A stretch of 64,000 bases of DNA from Henricia sp. BOLD:AAB3569 (Eukaryota; Echinodermata; Asteroidea; Spinulosida; Echinasteridae): positions 124,001-188,000 of the forward strand of contig JBBELK010001246.1 in the NCBI GenBank assembly GCA_037783545.1, written 5' to 3'. The position numbers and the translations under genes are program-made. The notes beneath the pieces are model-generated. The model made no database searches. It saw nothing but the letters and a program-made list of their open reading frames with translations, and was not told where the DNA came from. Positions 58,901-64,000 of the stretch are shown here, in pieces (position 1 is the first letter of the stretch; each line of letters begins with the position of its first letter).

Positions 58901-60065
58901 ACTTTCACTCTCATACATGTACATGTAGGTATATCCATTTGCTCCCGGTGAAACCAGATAGTCCATAGCAAAGTGTCTTGCCCAAGGGCACACTCACATT
59001 GACATAACCTGGATTCGAACCGACAACCTGTAGAATTGAACAGGTATTAAATATGACATATTAGACTGCTCTCCTTTTAATAGTAACAGGTTGTATACTA
59101 TGTATAATCCAATTAAAACTAGCGTTATTGAGCAAAATATTGACCTTTTACAAAAATTCAAAAAACCTTGAAGGAAAAAAGATACCAAACCAAATTTTAT
59201 ACCAAAGGTAGATTGGATACAGTATTTTAAGATATGTAAGTTTCAATCGCTTGGGTAGTGACCTTTCGGGGGAACCACCCCTCAGAAGAGGAGGCTTATT
59301 TTGCCATTTTTCTTTGCGGACCCACTTTTAAACCTTGACCACGCCCCCAAAAAGGGTGGAATTGCTTTGTCCTTGATATGAAGCAAACCCATGTGCCTAG
59401 TGTGTGTGCATATAAAATATGAAGTCAATCCGACCATCCATGTGGGCACCATGGGGAGCCAAAAATGAAATAAAGTTACCACGATAAGCAAAAATTAGAG
59501 TTTTCGGGGAGCGACATCTCGAAAAGGAAACGTGGTACCGTACTTTTGATAACAGAATCATGCAGATTGGATGCCAATCTATGTGTATATCAATTTTCAG
59601 GTAAAAATTCCCAAGCATTTTTGAGCTACAGGCCTCCAAATATGTAAAAAACTTCAATGGCATGGCTACAATTGGGAAAAAGTGGGTAGGGTAGGCATTT
59701 TCTGGAGGTCATATCACAGCAACGAGGTGGAGTTGGCCTCTAAAATTGTGTACATGTTCATGACATAGGTTGAGGTATTTTTAGAAAAAGTTTCGTCCAA
59801 ATCCGAGTCGGACCCCGACCAATTTTCTGAAATTTTAGGTGATTTCACACGGAATGACCCCGCTATCAACACTTTTAGTAAGGTTTTTTTCTTGTCAACT
59901 CGTGCTAAAGTAAGATTGTGGCTATAACTGCAAAATTAATGGTGTATTGGGCTTTAAGGCAGACTTAACCGAGAAATGTGTTAGTAATAAAAGTAAATGA
60001 ATTTACCTTCTCATCGAAAGTCCATTTCGGCGTATTACACCCATTCCACAGTGACTTCCCGCCAT
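37769..60065 (-). CDS. ST6GALNAC-like: ST6GALNAC-type sialyltransferase, complete 10-exon gene
   Basis: Transfers sialic acid from CMP-sialic acid in alpha-2,6 linkage to GalNAc of O-glycans (family knowledge); expected in the Golgi as a type II membrane protein. Coding exons, in transcript order: 60065-60007, 52620-52510, 51370-51124, 47020-46852, 44393-44222, 42726-42588, 41967-41867, 41260-41177, 38722-38632, 37936-37769. All have AG/GT borders, all phases match, and the sum is 1341 nt (446 residues plus stop). Residues 1-23 form a basic tail, 24-42 the signal anchor, about 43-195 the stem. Sialylmotif L runs about 224-274 ([13 protein letters not shown]), motif S about 373-397 ([17 protein letters not shown]), motif III is YYYD at 407-410, motif VS is H422 to E427. 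The conserved L and S cysteines (C227, C389) are present. The start is the only ATG that joins in phase to the signal-anchor exon. Exact donor specificity within ST6GALNAC1/2 is not resolved. Confidence 0.93.
38262..38420 (+). pseudogene. Tc1/mariner transposase C-terminal remnant
   Basis: Reads NLIKRAWDELNSRAARYS, then after a stop ALQEEWHILPQRLLRRLVRT, the typical end of Tc1 transposases after the catalytic Glu (here Lys). A related remnant is at 49795-49960. Confidence 0.65.
38632..38722 (-). CDS. ST6GALNAC-like: Exon 9 (sialylmotif S) of minus-strand sialyltransferase
   Basis: 91 nt, one base plus 30 codons. Encodes WVNSSRQNHQV and then [19 protein letters not shown], the sialylmotif S that binds donor and acceptor and carries the conserved cysteine. 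Acceptor CATTGATAG, donor AAG|GTCGGT. Confidence 0.95.
38890..39450 (+). repeat. Interspersed repeat family B with nested hairpin
   Basis: Related to 10008-10620. A perfect hairpin is inserted at 39157-39279. Confidence 0.7.
39157..39279. repeat. Perfect hairpin, 53-bp arms, 17-bp loop
   Basis: Left arm 39157-39209 and right arm 39227-39279 are exact reverse complements by hand check; outer ends CAGCAGCCGATTTCACG / CGTGAAATCGGCTGCTG. It lies in an intron of the minus gene. Confidence 0.92.
39858..41093. mobile_element. Two tandem copies of a GC-rich MITE, about 610 bp each
   Basis: Copies 39858-40468 and 40487-41093. Each begins CCCCAGTCACAATTAG and ends TTTAATTGTGACTTAGG, an inverted pair. 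The interior is CpG-rich with GCCGG motifs, unlike the AT-rich surroundings. Long open frames inside are GC artefacts. In the intron between exons 8 and 9 of the minus gene. Confidence 0.8.
41177..41260 (-). CDS. ST6GALNAC-like: Exon 8 (HPDF exon) of minus-strand sialyltransferase
   Basis: 84 nt, phase 2 to phase 2. Encodes AQDIKLVHPDFERYLKY; the L(V/L)HPDF block is conserved in ST6GALNAC enzymes before sialylmotif S. Acceptor TACTTTTTCAG, donor ACAG|GTATGT. No equivalent was found in the plus-strand paralogue. Confidence 0.92.
41591..41729. repeat. Hairpin with GC-alternating arms, about 140 bp
   Basis: Arms of about 60 bp include GCAATGCGCGCGCGCCCAAT and its complement, plus AAATACGCAGCT / AGCTGCGTATTT. 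It is in the intron between exons 7 and 8 region of the minus gene's 3' half, upstream of exon 8. Confidence 0.85.
41867..41967 (-). CDS. ST6GALNAC-like: Exon 7 of minus-strand sialyltransferase
   Basis: 101 nt (33 codons + 2). Encodes GIRYVFFPKTEWAYLYLEAV and a polar tail. Clearly homologous to plus-strand exon 20546-20649, which is one codon longer. Acceptor TATAATCAG, donor AAAG|GTAAGC. Confidence 0.95.
42588..42726 (-). CDS. ST6GALNAC-like: Exon 6 (second half of sialylmotif L) of minus-strand sialyltransferase
   Basis: 139 nt, one base plus 46 codons. Reads [20 protein letters not shown], completing motif L. Length and phase are identical to plus-strand exon 17396-17534. Acceptor GATTGAAG, donor CCG|GTACGA, a less usual donor that agrees with the paralogue (GTACCC). 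Confidence 0.94.
42931..43918 (-). mobile_element. Non-autonomous DNA transposon, about 0.99 kb, copy 2
   Basis: Reverse-orientation copy of 4205-5186, in the intron between exons 5 and 6 of the minus gene. Confidence 0.75.
44222..44393 (-). CDS. ST6GALNAC-like: Exon 5 (first half of sialylmotif L) of minus-strand sialyltransferase
   Basis: 172 nt (2 + 56 codons + 2). It contains [16 protein letters not shown] followed by GKEIDSHDFVFR, the nucleotide-sugar-binding sialylmotif L of ST6GALNAC enzymes. Acceptor TTCCTCAG, donor TTTAG|GTGAGT. Confidence 0.97.
44770..46840. repeat. Dispersed repeat interrupted by a Penelope-like remnant
   Basis: 44776-45245 and 46600-46835 match, in order, 58194-58680, where the sequence is uninterrupted (shared GGGTTTTAA..TTGTGACGATAT and CGAGGTCAACT.ACACGGTCTAT). 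The extra about 1.35 kb is the retroelement below. Confidence 0.7.
45246..46600 (+). pseudogene. Penelope-like retroelement remnant (N-terminal and start of RT)
   Basis: Conceptual translation across frames gives FTLVRKLPENAKYDT, a coiled-coil-like region (ERFEKLQRKVSLRLAEL, EYRKQLETIDEQLTTM), then NLSKTKLSE and LGKGLNFVPTPAKPT with LLSDLKTF, the motif order seen at the start of Penelope-like reverse transcriptases. It is broken by a frameshift near 45555 and several stops. The RT core is absent. An alternative is another non-LTR ORF. Confidence 0.5.
46852..47020 (-). CDS. ST6GALNAC-like: Exon 4 (N-terminal part of catalytic domain) of minus-strand sialyltransferase
   Basis: 169 nt, 56 codons plus one base. 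Starts with TCPTSVRRK and contains VPVLMWSKHY and YGWQVARAN, a pattern found just before sialylmotif L in ST6GALNAC enzymes. Acceptor CTATTAG|A, donor AATG|GTAAGA. Confidence 0.92.
48325..49790. repeat. 21-bp minisatellite, about 1.4 kb
   Basis: Unit GCCATCCCGGCCCAGCCCGAA with variants; the last part (from about 49500) is inverted. Because 21 is a multiple of three, long frames on both strands encode seven-residue repeats. These are artefacts with no start context or splice support. Confidence 0.93.
49795..49960 (+). pseudogene. Transposase C-terminal remnant
   Basis: LQVVREAILAEWPTLP then a stop and RLIWWLVQPVL, resembling the end of Tc1 transposases and the remnant at 38262-38420. Confidence 0.45.
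51124..51370 (-). CDS. ST6GALNAC-like: Exon 3 (stem region) of minus-strand sialyltransferase
   Basis: 247 nt, one base plus 82 codons. The acceptor is TTGTTCAG|G and the donor ATG|GTATAA leaves phase 0, matching exon 4. The product is polar (GLKEYYGLNLPSTSF, RRERSSSWRSDD) and fits a Golgi stem. One N-glycosylation sequon (NNS) lies near residues 71-75. The donor is weaker than the others; an internal GTATGG is possible but gives the wrong phase. Confidence 0.83.
51540..51966. mobile_element. GGGTC-ended element, 427 bp, with ATAT target duplication
   Basis: Left end GGGTCTTTCCACAGTAATGG, right end CCCTATTACTGTGGACAGACCC-like (written from 51945). ATAT flanks both sides (51536-51539, 51967-51970). 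The related sequence at 17070-17090 is the empty site. In the intron between exons 2 and 3 side of the minus gene, just upstream of exon 3. Confidence 0.8.
52510..52620 (-). CDS. ST6GALNAC-like: Exon 2 (signal-anchor exon) of minus-strand sialyltransferase
   Basis: 111 nt, phase 2 in and phase 2 out. It encodes IAR, then the hydrophobic stretch LIFAVCLGVTGCILAVGLC, then a polar segment ending in KHLQHP. The acceptor has a strong pyrimidine tract (CTCTTCTTTTTGTCAG) and the donor is GTAAGT. A second copy of this exon lies at about 52723-52821 without the donor. The neighbouring upstream sequence is the end of a transposon. Confidence 0.85.
52521..52921. repeat. Tandem duplication, about 202-bp unit, covering the signal-anchor exon
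   Basis: Copy A 52521-52722 and copy B 52723-52921. Each holds the acceptor and most of exon 2 plus about 75 bp of a transposon end. Copy A runs directly into the GTAAGT donor; copy B lacks it. Copy B's transposon end is the real left end of the element at 52849. Confidence 0.88.
52849..53492 (+). mobile_element. Short mariner-like element with HTH gene fragment
   Basis: 644 bp. Ends CAGGGTGTCCCCGAAAAAAA and its near complement ending GGGACACCCTG, flanked by TA on each side. It contains one small frame and no catalytic domain. In intron 1 of the minus gene. Confidence 0.85.
53131..53289 (+). CDS. Transposon helix-turn-helix fragment (DUF4817-like), 52 residues
   Basis: Starts MVQLTHQQRSFVVTEYARLG and contains AVRNAFALRYPGRRVPSKST, the N-terminal helix-turn-helix found in some mariner-like transposases and loci annotated DUF4817. 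It ends at a stop where the full protein would continue to the catalytic domain. It could only act as a DNA-binding domain. Confidence 0.65.
   Translation: MVQLTHQQRSFVVTEYARLGSLAAVRNAFALRYPGRRVPSKSTILRNYQKYH
53683..54679. mobile_element. DNA transposon with about 290-bp inverted ends and transposase remnant
   Basis: Left arm from GTCATTCATGCGTGC, right arm ending in its diverged complement. Both arms share TTGACAAAAGTGCAA (or complement) and GTAGACA/GTCTACTGGCC. Confidence 0.7.
54025..54180 (-). pseudogene. Mariner/Tc1 transposase remnant
   Basis: Minus-strand translation gives RYLEDNGIERKK, a stop, then PAGFTDCNHIENLWDAIKRK, the catalytic-Glu block (D.N.IENLWD). Broken by stops on both sides. 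Confidence 0.75.
54680..54910 (+). repeat. Dispersed repeat shared with 8050-8320
   Basis: See the copy at 8050; moderate divergence. Confidence 0.6.
55860..56420. mobile_element. Foldback element with GGTGTAA/TTACACC arms
   Basis: ACACC/GGTGT motifs cluster at both ends (55863-55975 and 56370-56425). The core 56090-56330 matches 32440-32660 of the foldback element at 31755, so both are one family. Confidence 0.65.
56636..59860. mobile_element. 3.2-kb foldback element, about 1.1-kb inverted arms, CGCT target duplication
   Basis: Ends GGGTCATTCCGTGTGAAATC and GATTTCACACGGAATGACCC. Arms 56636-57770 and 58725-59860 are about 90% identical by eye. The 4-bp CGCT is repeated at 56632-56635 and 59861-59864. 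It is inserted into a copy of repeat family A, which continues on both sides. Each arm includes a SINE-like block (GTGCCCTTGGGCAAGACG, 57500 and 58974). The spacer holds a G run and a dispersed repeat copy. Located in intron 1 of the minus gene. Confidence 0.88.
57997..58018 (+). repeat. Poly-G run, about 22 bp
   Basis: Uninterrupted G after AGGCCGGTCATTA-like sequence, in the spacer of the foldback element. The exact length is prone to sequencing error. Confidence 0.8.
60007..60065 (-). CDS. ST6GALNAC-like: Exon 1 (start codon, cytoplasmic tail) of minus-strand sialyltransferase
   Basis: 59 nt: 19 codons plus two bases. Begins MAGSHCGMGVIRRNGLSMR, a short tail with several arginines, as expected before a type II signal anchor. 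The ATG sits in ATCATGG, a good initiation context. The donor reads GAAG|GTAAAT. It joins exon 2 in phase 2 to give an Arg codon (AG+G). A different frame of the same DNA is also open for about 58 residues but does not join exon 2 in phase. Confidence 0.82.
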
Positions 60066-60232
60066 GATTATTCTCACACTGGCAATACAAACTGGTGTTG
60101 TTCATTTGTTTTTTAATACTTTGTTCACTGTGATTTTGTAAGCAATCGATCGCTCTGGAACGTTCAATTGCAATTGACTCAATCGATTCCTTCTATGTGC
60201 CATCAGAGTATATGCTGCCACATTTGAGACCG

Positions 60233-60775
60233 AGTGACTCCGCCCCTACCGCCCCTATACCTCAACGCACTCACCCCTAAAACCTGAAAGGAAATTCCTT
60301 GGATGTTTTACACACAATAGGGGAACAATGGAATGGGGGAGTCACTCTGTCTTATATCTTGCACCAAATGCATCAGAGAGGTCAAAATATAAAATAAAAT
60401 AAAAACATTTTCCTTTTATTTGCAGAGGCGGATCCAGCCTGATTAAAATTCTGGAATACAATGAAATTCAGGGGGTCGGACCCCCTGAAATCCATTGTAT
60501 TCCTGTATTTTAATGAGGCTGGATCCGCCACAGATATATGCTCTTATTGTAACTAAAAGCACAACTTCGTGTGCTGAACAGACTATATGGGAACATATGC
60601 AGCACGATTATGTAGCAGAGGGTATCCCCTACCATTGTTCCCCCATTGTGTCTCAAACATCCAAGGAATTTTCAAGGAATTCCTTCCAGTTTTTAGGGGC
60701 GTTGGGGTTGATGCGTTAACAAAATGGAAGAGTGTGTTGGGTATAGGGGCGTTAGGAGGGGAGTCCCTTTGCTAC
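60233..60775. mobile_element. Inverted-repeat element upstream of the minus gene's start codon
   Basis: GACTCCGCCCCTACCGCCCC and AAACCTGAAAGGAAATTCC at the left pair with GGAATTCCTTCCAGTTTTTA and GGGGCGTTAGGAGGGGAGTC at the right. Nested at 60426-60533 is a near-perfect palindrome ending GGCGGATCCAGCCT / GGCTGGATCCGCC. It may overlap the promoter or 5' untranslated region of the gene starting at 60065. Confidence 0.7.
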
Positions 60776-60999
60776 ATATCGTGCTGGGTATATATGGGAA
60801 TAGACCATTTTGCACAACGGCCATACAGTGGGATAATCACCTTGTCACTACGCGTCGTGCATGAGTAGGTGGTTTGTCGATATCTATGGCCTATGTAATT
60901 GTCACATAATTTAAATAAGAAAATCTTCCCTGAACATAGCTACCGGAACAAAGGGCCTATACTTTCGCCAAAAATCCATTTATTCCTAGGACTTTAAAG

Positions 61000-61510
61000 T
61001 TAAAACACATCATTGGTAATCTCGCAAATCAGAAATGTTCACATATTTACACATAGCCTAACTTGCACAATATAAACATGATGACAGCAGTAAACTTCCC
61101 CTAAAATGGTTTTGTCTAAAGTGCTATAGTTTTGGAGAAATGAGTACAACAATTATTTTTCGTCTCATAAGACGAAAATAATTCGTTCCAAAACCATTTC
61201 GCCCTACGCCACTTCGCCCCAAAAGCCACCTTGCCCCCAAATTACTTTGTCCGTACACCACTTCGTCCGAATGCCACTTCGCCCCAAATTACTTCGTGCA
61301 CATGCCGTGGTTCAGGGCGAAGTGATTCAGGGCGAAATGGTTTTGGGGCGAAGTGACCGTAAAGCCTTTTTTGACTGTTTTCTCAAAAGTTAGACAAAGT
61401 ACGGAGCTGGTTTTTGCTCAGGTTGGTTTTAATCATGCATATCTTCAATTACACAAGGAGATAAAACCGTTTGCAACGGTTTACGAGTCATGTGTTCTGC
61501 CTTTAAATTA
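61000..61510 (-). repeat. Interspersed repeat family B, reverse copy
   Basis: CACTTCGCCC-type strings, with a foldback GTCTCATAAGACGAAAATAA near 61160. Same family as 10008 and 38890. Confidence 0.7.
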
Positions 61511-61519
61511 ATATATCCC

Positions 61520-63880
61520 CATTTGTACGCTAATAATGCGAGATTTGTCCAGTTTTCATGTCTATCCACGTTTCATTTTTGTCAAAATAATCAGTCAAGA
61601 ACTGTTAGTTATGTGTTCCATTTGATGCAGATCATGTCGTCGTTTTAATGGAGGTTAATCATCAACAACTTTTCTTGTTAAGGACATTTGCAACATCTGT
61701 TAAAGTTATGGCCGCAGCAGTTCCCGTTGTTTGAACAAGAATATATAAATATTTGGACAGCGTGCTTTTCTGTAATTATGAAAGTGTTCAGTTTTACATA
61801 ATGTTCCCTTTGGTTTAATTTTTATGCCTTTAGAATAGGTCGTTGGTTGGACATCATTTCACATACCAATTCAACATGAACAGCATCATCGACGCCACGT
61901 GATTGGTATTCAACAGAAGATACATTTGGGAGAAAAACTCAACATACGAACGCACATGGTAAGATCTATGAAACCATTAGCAGTGGCTAAAACCCTATGC
62001 ATTTTGTTTTTGCGAACAAGTTTGTAACTACTTTAATACCCATAATACGCTAGATTTCTTTTTTTATTACAATACGTATACATTAAATAAATAGAATACA
62101 AAATCTGATTTCATAATATAATGAGGAAAAATTAGGAAACATTAGGTACATGTAAAACGCGGCAATTAAGAAACCACATAATTCAGTTACGATAAGGCCA
62201 ACTTCTTAAAAACAAAAAAATATATAATAATATTTTAGACTTTGTGGGAAATTATTCTTAATTCCATTTCAAAGTCTTCTCAATTTACACGAAGATAATC
62301 AGTGGCATTCAAGAGAAAAAATTACTATAAAGATGACTACTCGGACGGTCTGAAATTATCCCTCTACATTTAACCCTGAATTCTCGAAGTTACAAGGTCG
62401 CAGATGCAGACAAAACTGTGTCAAAACAGTTTTTGTTTTACAAGTGAGATTTTGGACCCCAGATTACACATGGAGTTCAAAATATTAACGATTTTATGGC
62501 GTACAGACGTGGTTTCCATTCAGTGTAAGTGGATTGGTCACAAAACGTGTCTGCTGCCACCAAGAGTTCCACAGTGTCCAGTATTGTGGCGCATACATTT
62601 GTATACTTTCTTTCTCCTTCGCTTTGCTCATACGAACGAAAAGCAGTTTTATTCTAAACCAACTACCTCAATAAAGACGAAGACAATAAGTACTTGATTT
62701 CAAGTAGTTTATTATACAGTATGGGATGGGGTCTGTGTTCGGATGCCAACTACCCTTTACAACACTTTTACTTTATAACAAAATTAACTATATTTACACC
62801 ATAATCAGGGCTCATATCGTAAAATTTCAATGAACTATGAGATTTAGGCAAAATCGGGTTGGAAGATTTAGAACGGTAATCTCTCCAGGAACGTGGCAAG
62901 GCTTTCGGTATCAGTCCATGCAGCAAGGCTGCAGGAACTCGGAGGCCACGAAAAACCCCATTTTCTTATTGACGAGGAAACGTAGGTGCATCCTAGGATA
63001 CCAAAAGAGAGTGCACTCCCTTGTTCATTGTCCCATTACCTGGATTGCTTACCGAGGTGCCTGAATTGATTTCTTTGCGAGAAGATATTAAGTTACTTTA
63101 AATGAAACAAAAATAAATACATCTTGCAATAAGTATAAATCAAAGTAAAGGTTACTCGCCTCCCTCTAGAACCAAACAGTTAGTCCTCAACTGAGTAAGC
63201 TCAAGACAGTCATGTCATATAAATATAGAAAGTGAATGAGTTATTCCGACAATAGTTAATTATACGTGGTATGAACTTCTGTACATGTATTAATACCTTT
63301 TGTATAAACAACCCTTTAGGCTCTTCGGACATTAATAAAATTGTATTAGCATAATAATATTATGCCAATGCATATTGGGATAAAAATTATTTGAAAGAAT
63401 AATCATAATTAAAGTAATATGAAGCATATTGCAACGGGCATATTTGCAAAGAACTCTGTGAAGCATATATAAACACAAACCGATATTAAATGCAGAATAA
63501 CTTGAATAAAATCATGCGTATTGAAATCAAATTGCTTATTGATTAAAATAATTATTATTAAAGTACACAAAGAACAAGTGAGTGGTCTTAAAGGGCGATT
63601 ACTGAATTGCAACATGTTGATGTGACTGCAAATGAAACAGTGAACTAATCTATACTTTAAACGGCGTTAAAGGGAATTGTAGCTCTGCTTTAAAAAACAA
63701 GCTTCAGGGAACTTAATATTTGTGGAAATTATGGACAAAACGAAATTATGGATTAGGCCTAATAAGGCCAATATTTGTTGATAATTATCAAATTACAAAG
63801 GAATAAGAGCAATAATACAATTGAAGACCTTTGTTCTGCATAAATAATTTACAATTTCAAGTGGACCTTAAGGATAGAGT
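61520..63880. other. AT-rich flank, no recognised gene
   Basis: Short frames at 62404-62697 and 62837-63064 (+), and a minus-strand frame of about 30 residues ending near 62920, have no recognised domain. Plus-strand AATAAA at about 62670 and minus-strand AATAAA near 62708 are isolated. Confidence 0.4.
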
Positions 63881-63889
63881 ACCATACAA

Positions 63890-64000
63890 ACAACCTGTAG
63901 ACCTCCGATCCAGGCTCTTCGGATTATCTGTCCGATTTCAATCCAATCCAGCTTTAAAAACTGTAGCCCTCCAGGCTCCTCGGATTATCTGTCCGGCTTC
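63890..64000 (+). repeat. Short direct repeat at window end
   Basis: CTTCGGATTATCTGTCCG and CCTCGGATTATCTGTCCG recur about 58 bp apart, each with GTAG.CCTCC upstream. It may continue beyond the window. Confidence 0.6.

Noticed and set aside
60007..60185. Alternative 58-residue frame (ends TPKWTFDEK) as a separate exon
   Set aside because: It cannot join exon 2 in phase, while the shorter ATG frame joins perfectly and gives a basic tail before the membrane segment.
62837..63064. Small exon on either strand
   Set aside because: Two competing minus-strand frames and one plus-strand frame, none with a recognisable domain or partner exon.

Overview
The window is animal nuclear DNA. Genes are split by phase-consistent introns with GT/AG borders, intergenic space is filled with DNA transposons, MITEs, SINEs and a LINE, and there are no bacterial-style operons. 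The genes are sialyltransferases of the ST6GALNAC type, a family known mainly from deuterostomes. With the repeat style this suggests a marine invertebrate deuterostome (echinoderm, hemichordate or cephalochordate). The species cannot be fixed from sequence alone.

Gene content: two paralogous sialyltransferase genes lie tail to tail. The minus-strand gene (start codon 60065, stop 37769) can be assembled completely by hand: ten coding exons, all phases matching, 1341 nt, 446 residues. It has a short basic cytoplasmic tail, one signal-anchor segment, a stem, and sialylmotifs L, S, III and VS. The plus-strand gene shows five coding exons (7024 to 31204) with the same phases, starting at the sialylmotif L exon. 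Its upstream exons are not found in the first 7 kb and probably lie outside the window, and its counterpart of the 84-nt exon 8 was not found. Both proteins should be Golgi type II enzymes adding sialic acid in alpha-2,6 linkage to GalNAc of O-glycans.

Layout: 1-4.2 kb is a satellite-like region of 130-bp tandem units carrying perfect AGGTCA-A-AGGTCA (DR1) nuclear-receptor sites, plus a small array of hairpins. 4.2-31.2 kb holds the plus gene, its introns loaded with MITEs, SINEs, a 3.5-kb subterminal-repeat element, a Tc1/mariner element with an open transposase, and an EN-RT LINE with a nested SINE. 31.2-37.7 kb is the intergenic stretch between the two 3' ends, with a foldback element and a Ty3/gypsy integrase remnant. 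37.8-60.1 kb is the minus gene, its introns holding perfect hairpins, two GC-rich MITE copies, a Penelope-like remnant, a 3.6-kb inverted-repeat element around a 21-bp minisatellite, a short transposon abutting a duplicated signal-anchor exon, and a 3.2-kb foldback element with 4-bp target duplication. 60.1-64 kb is upstream flank with repeats and no recognised gene.

The most notable points are the DR1 array, the duplicated transmembrane exon whose acceptor sits against a transposon end, the family of GGGTC-ended foldback elements with 4-bp target duplications, the intact Tc1 frame with a catalytic Asp-to-Asn change, and the missing exon in the plus paralogue.
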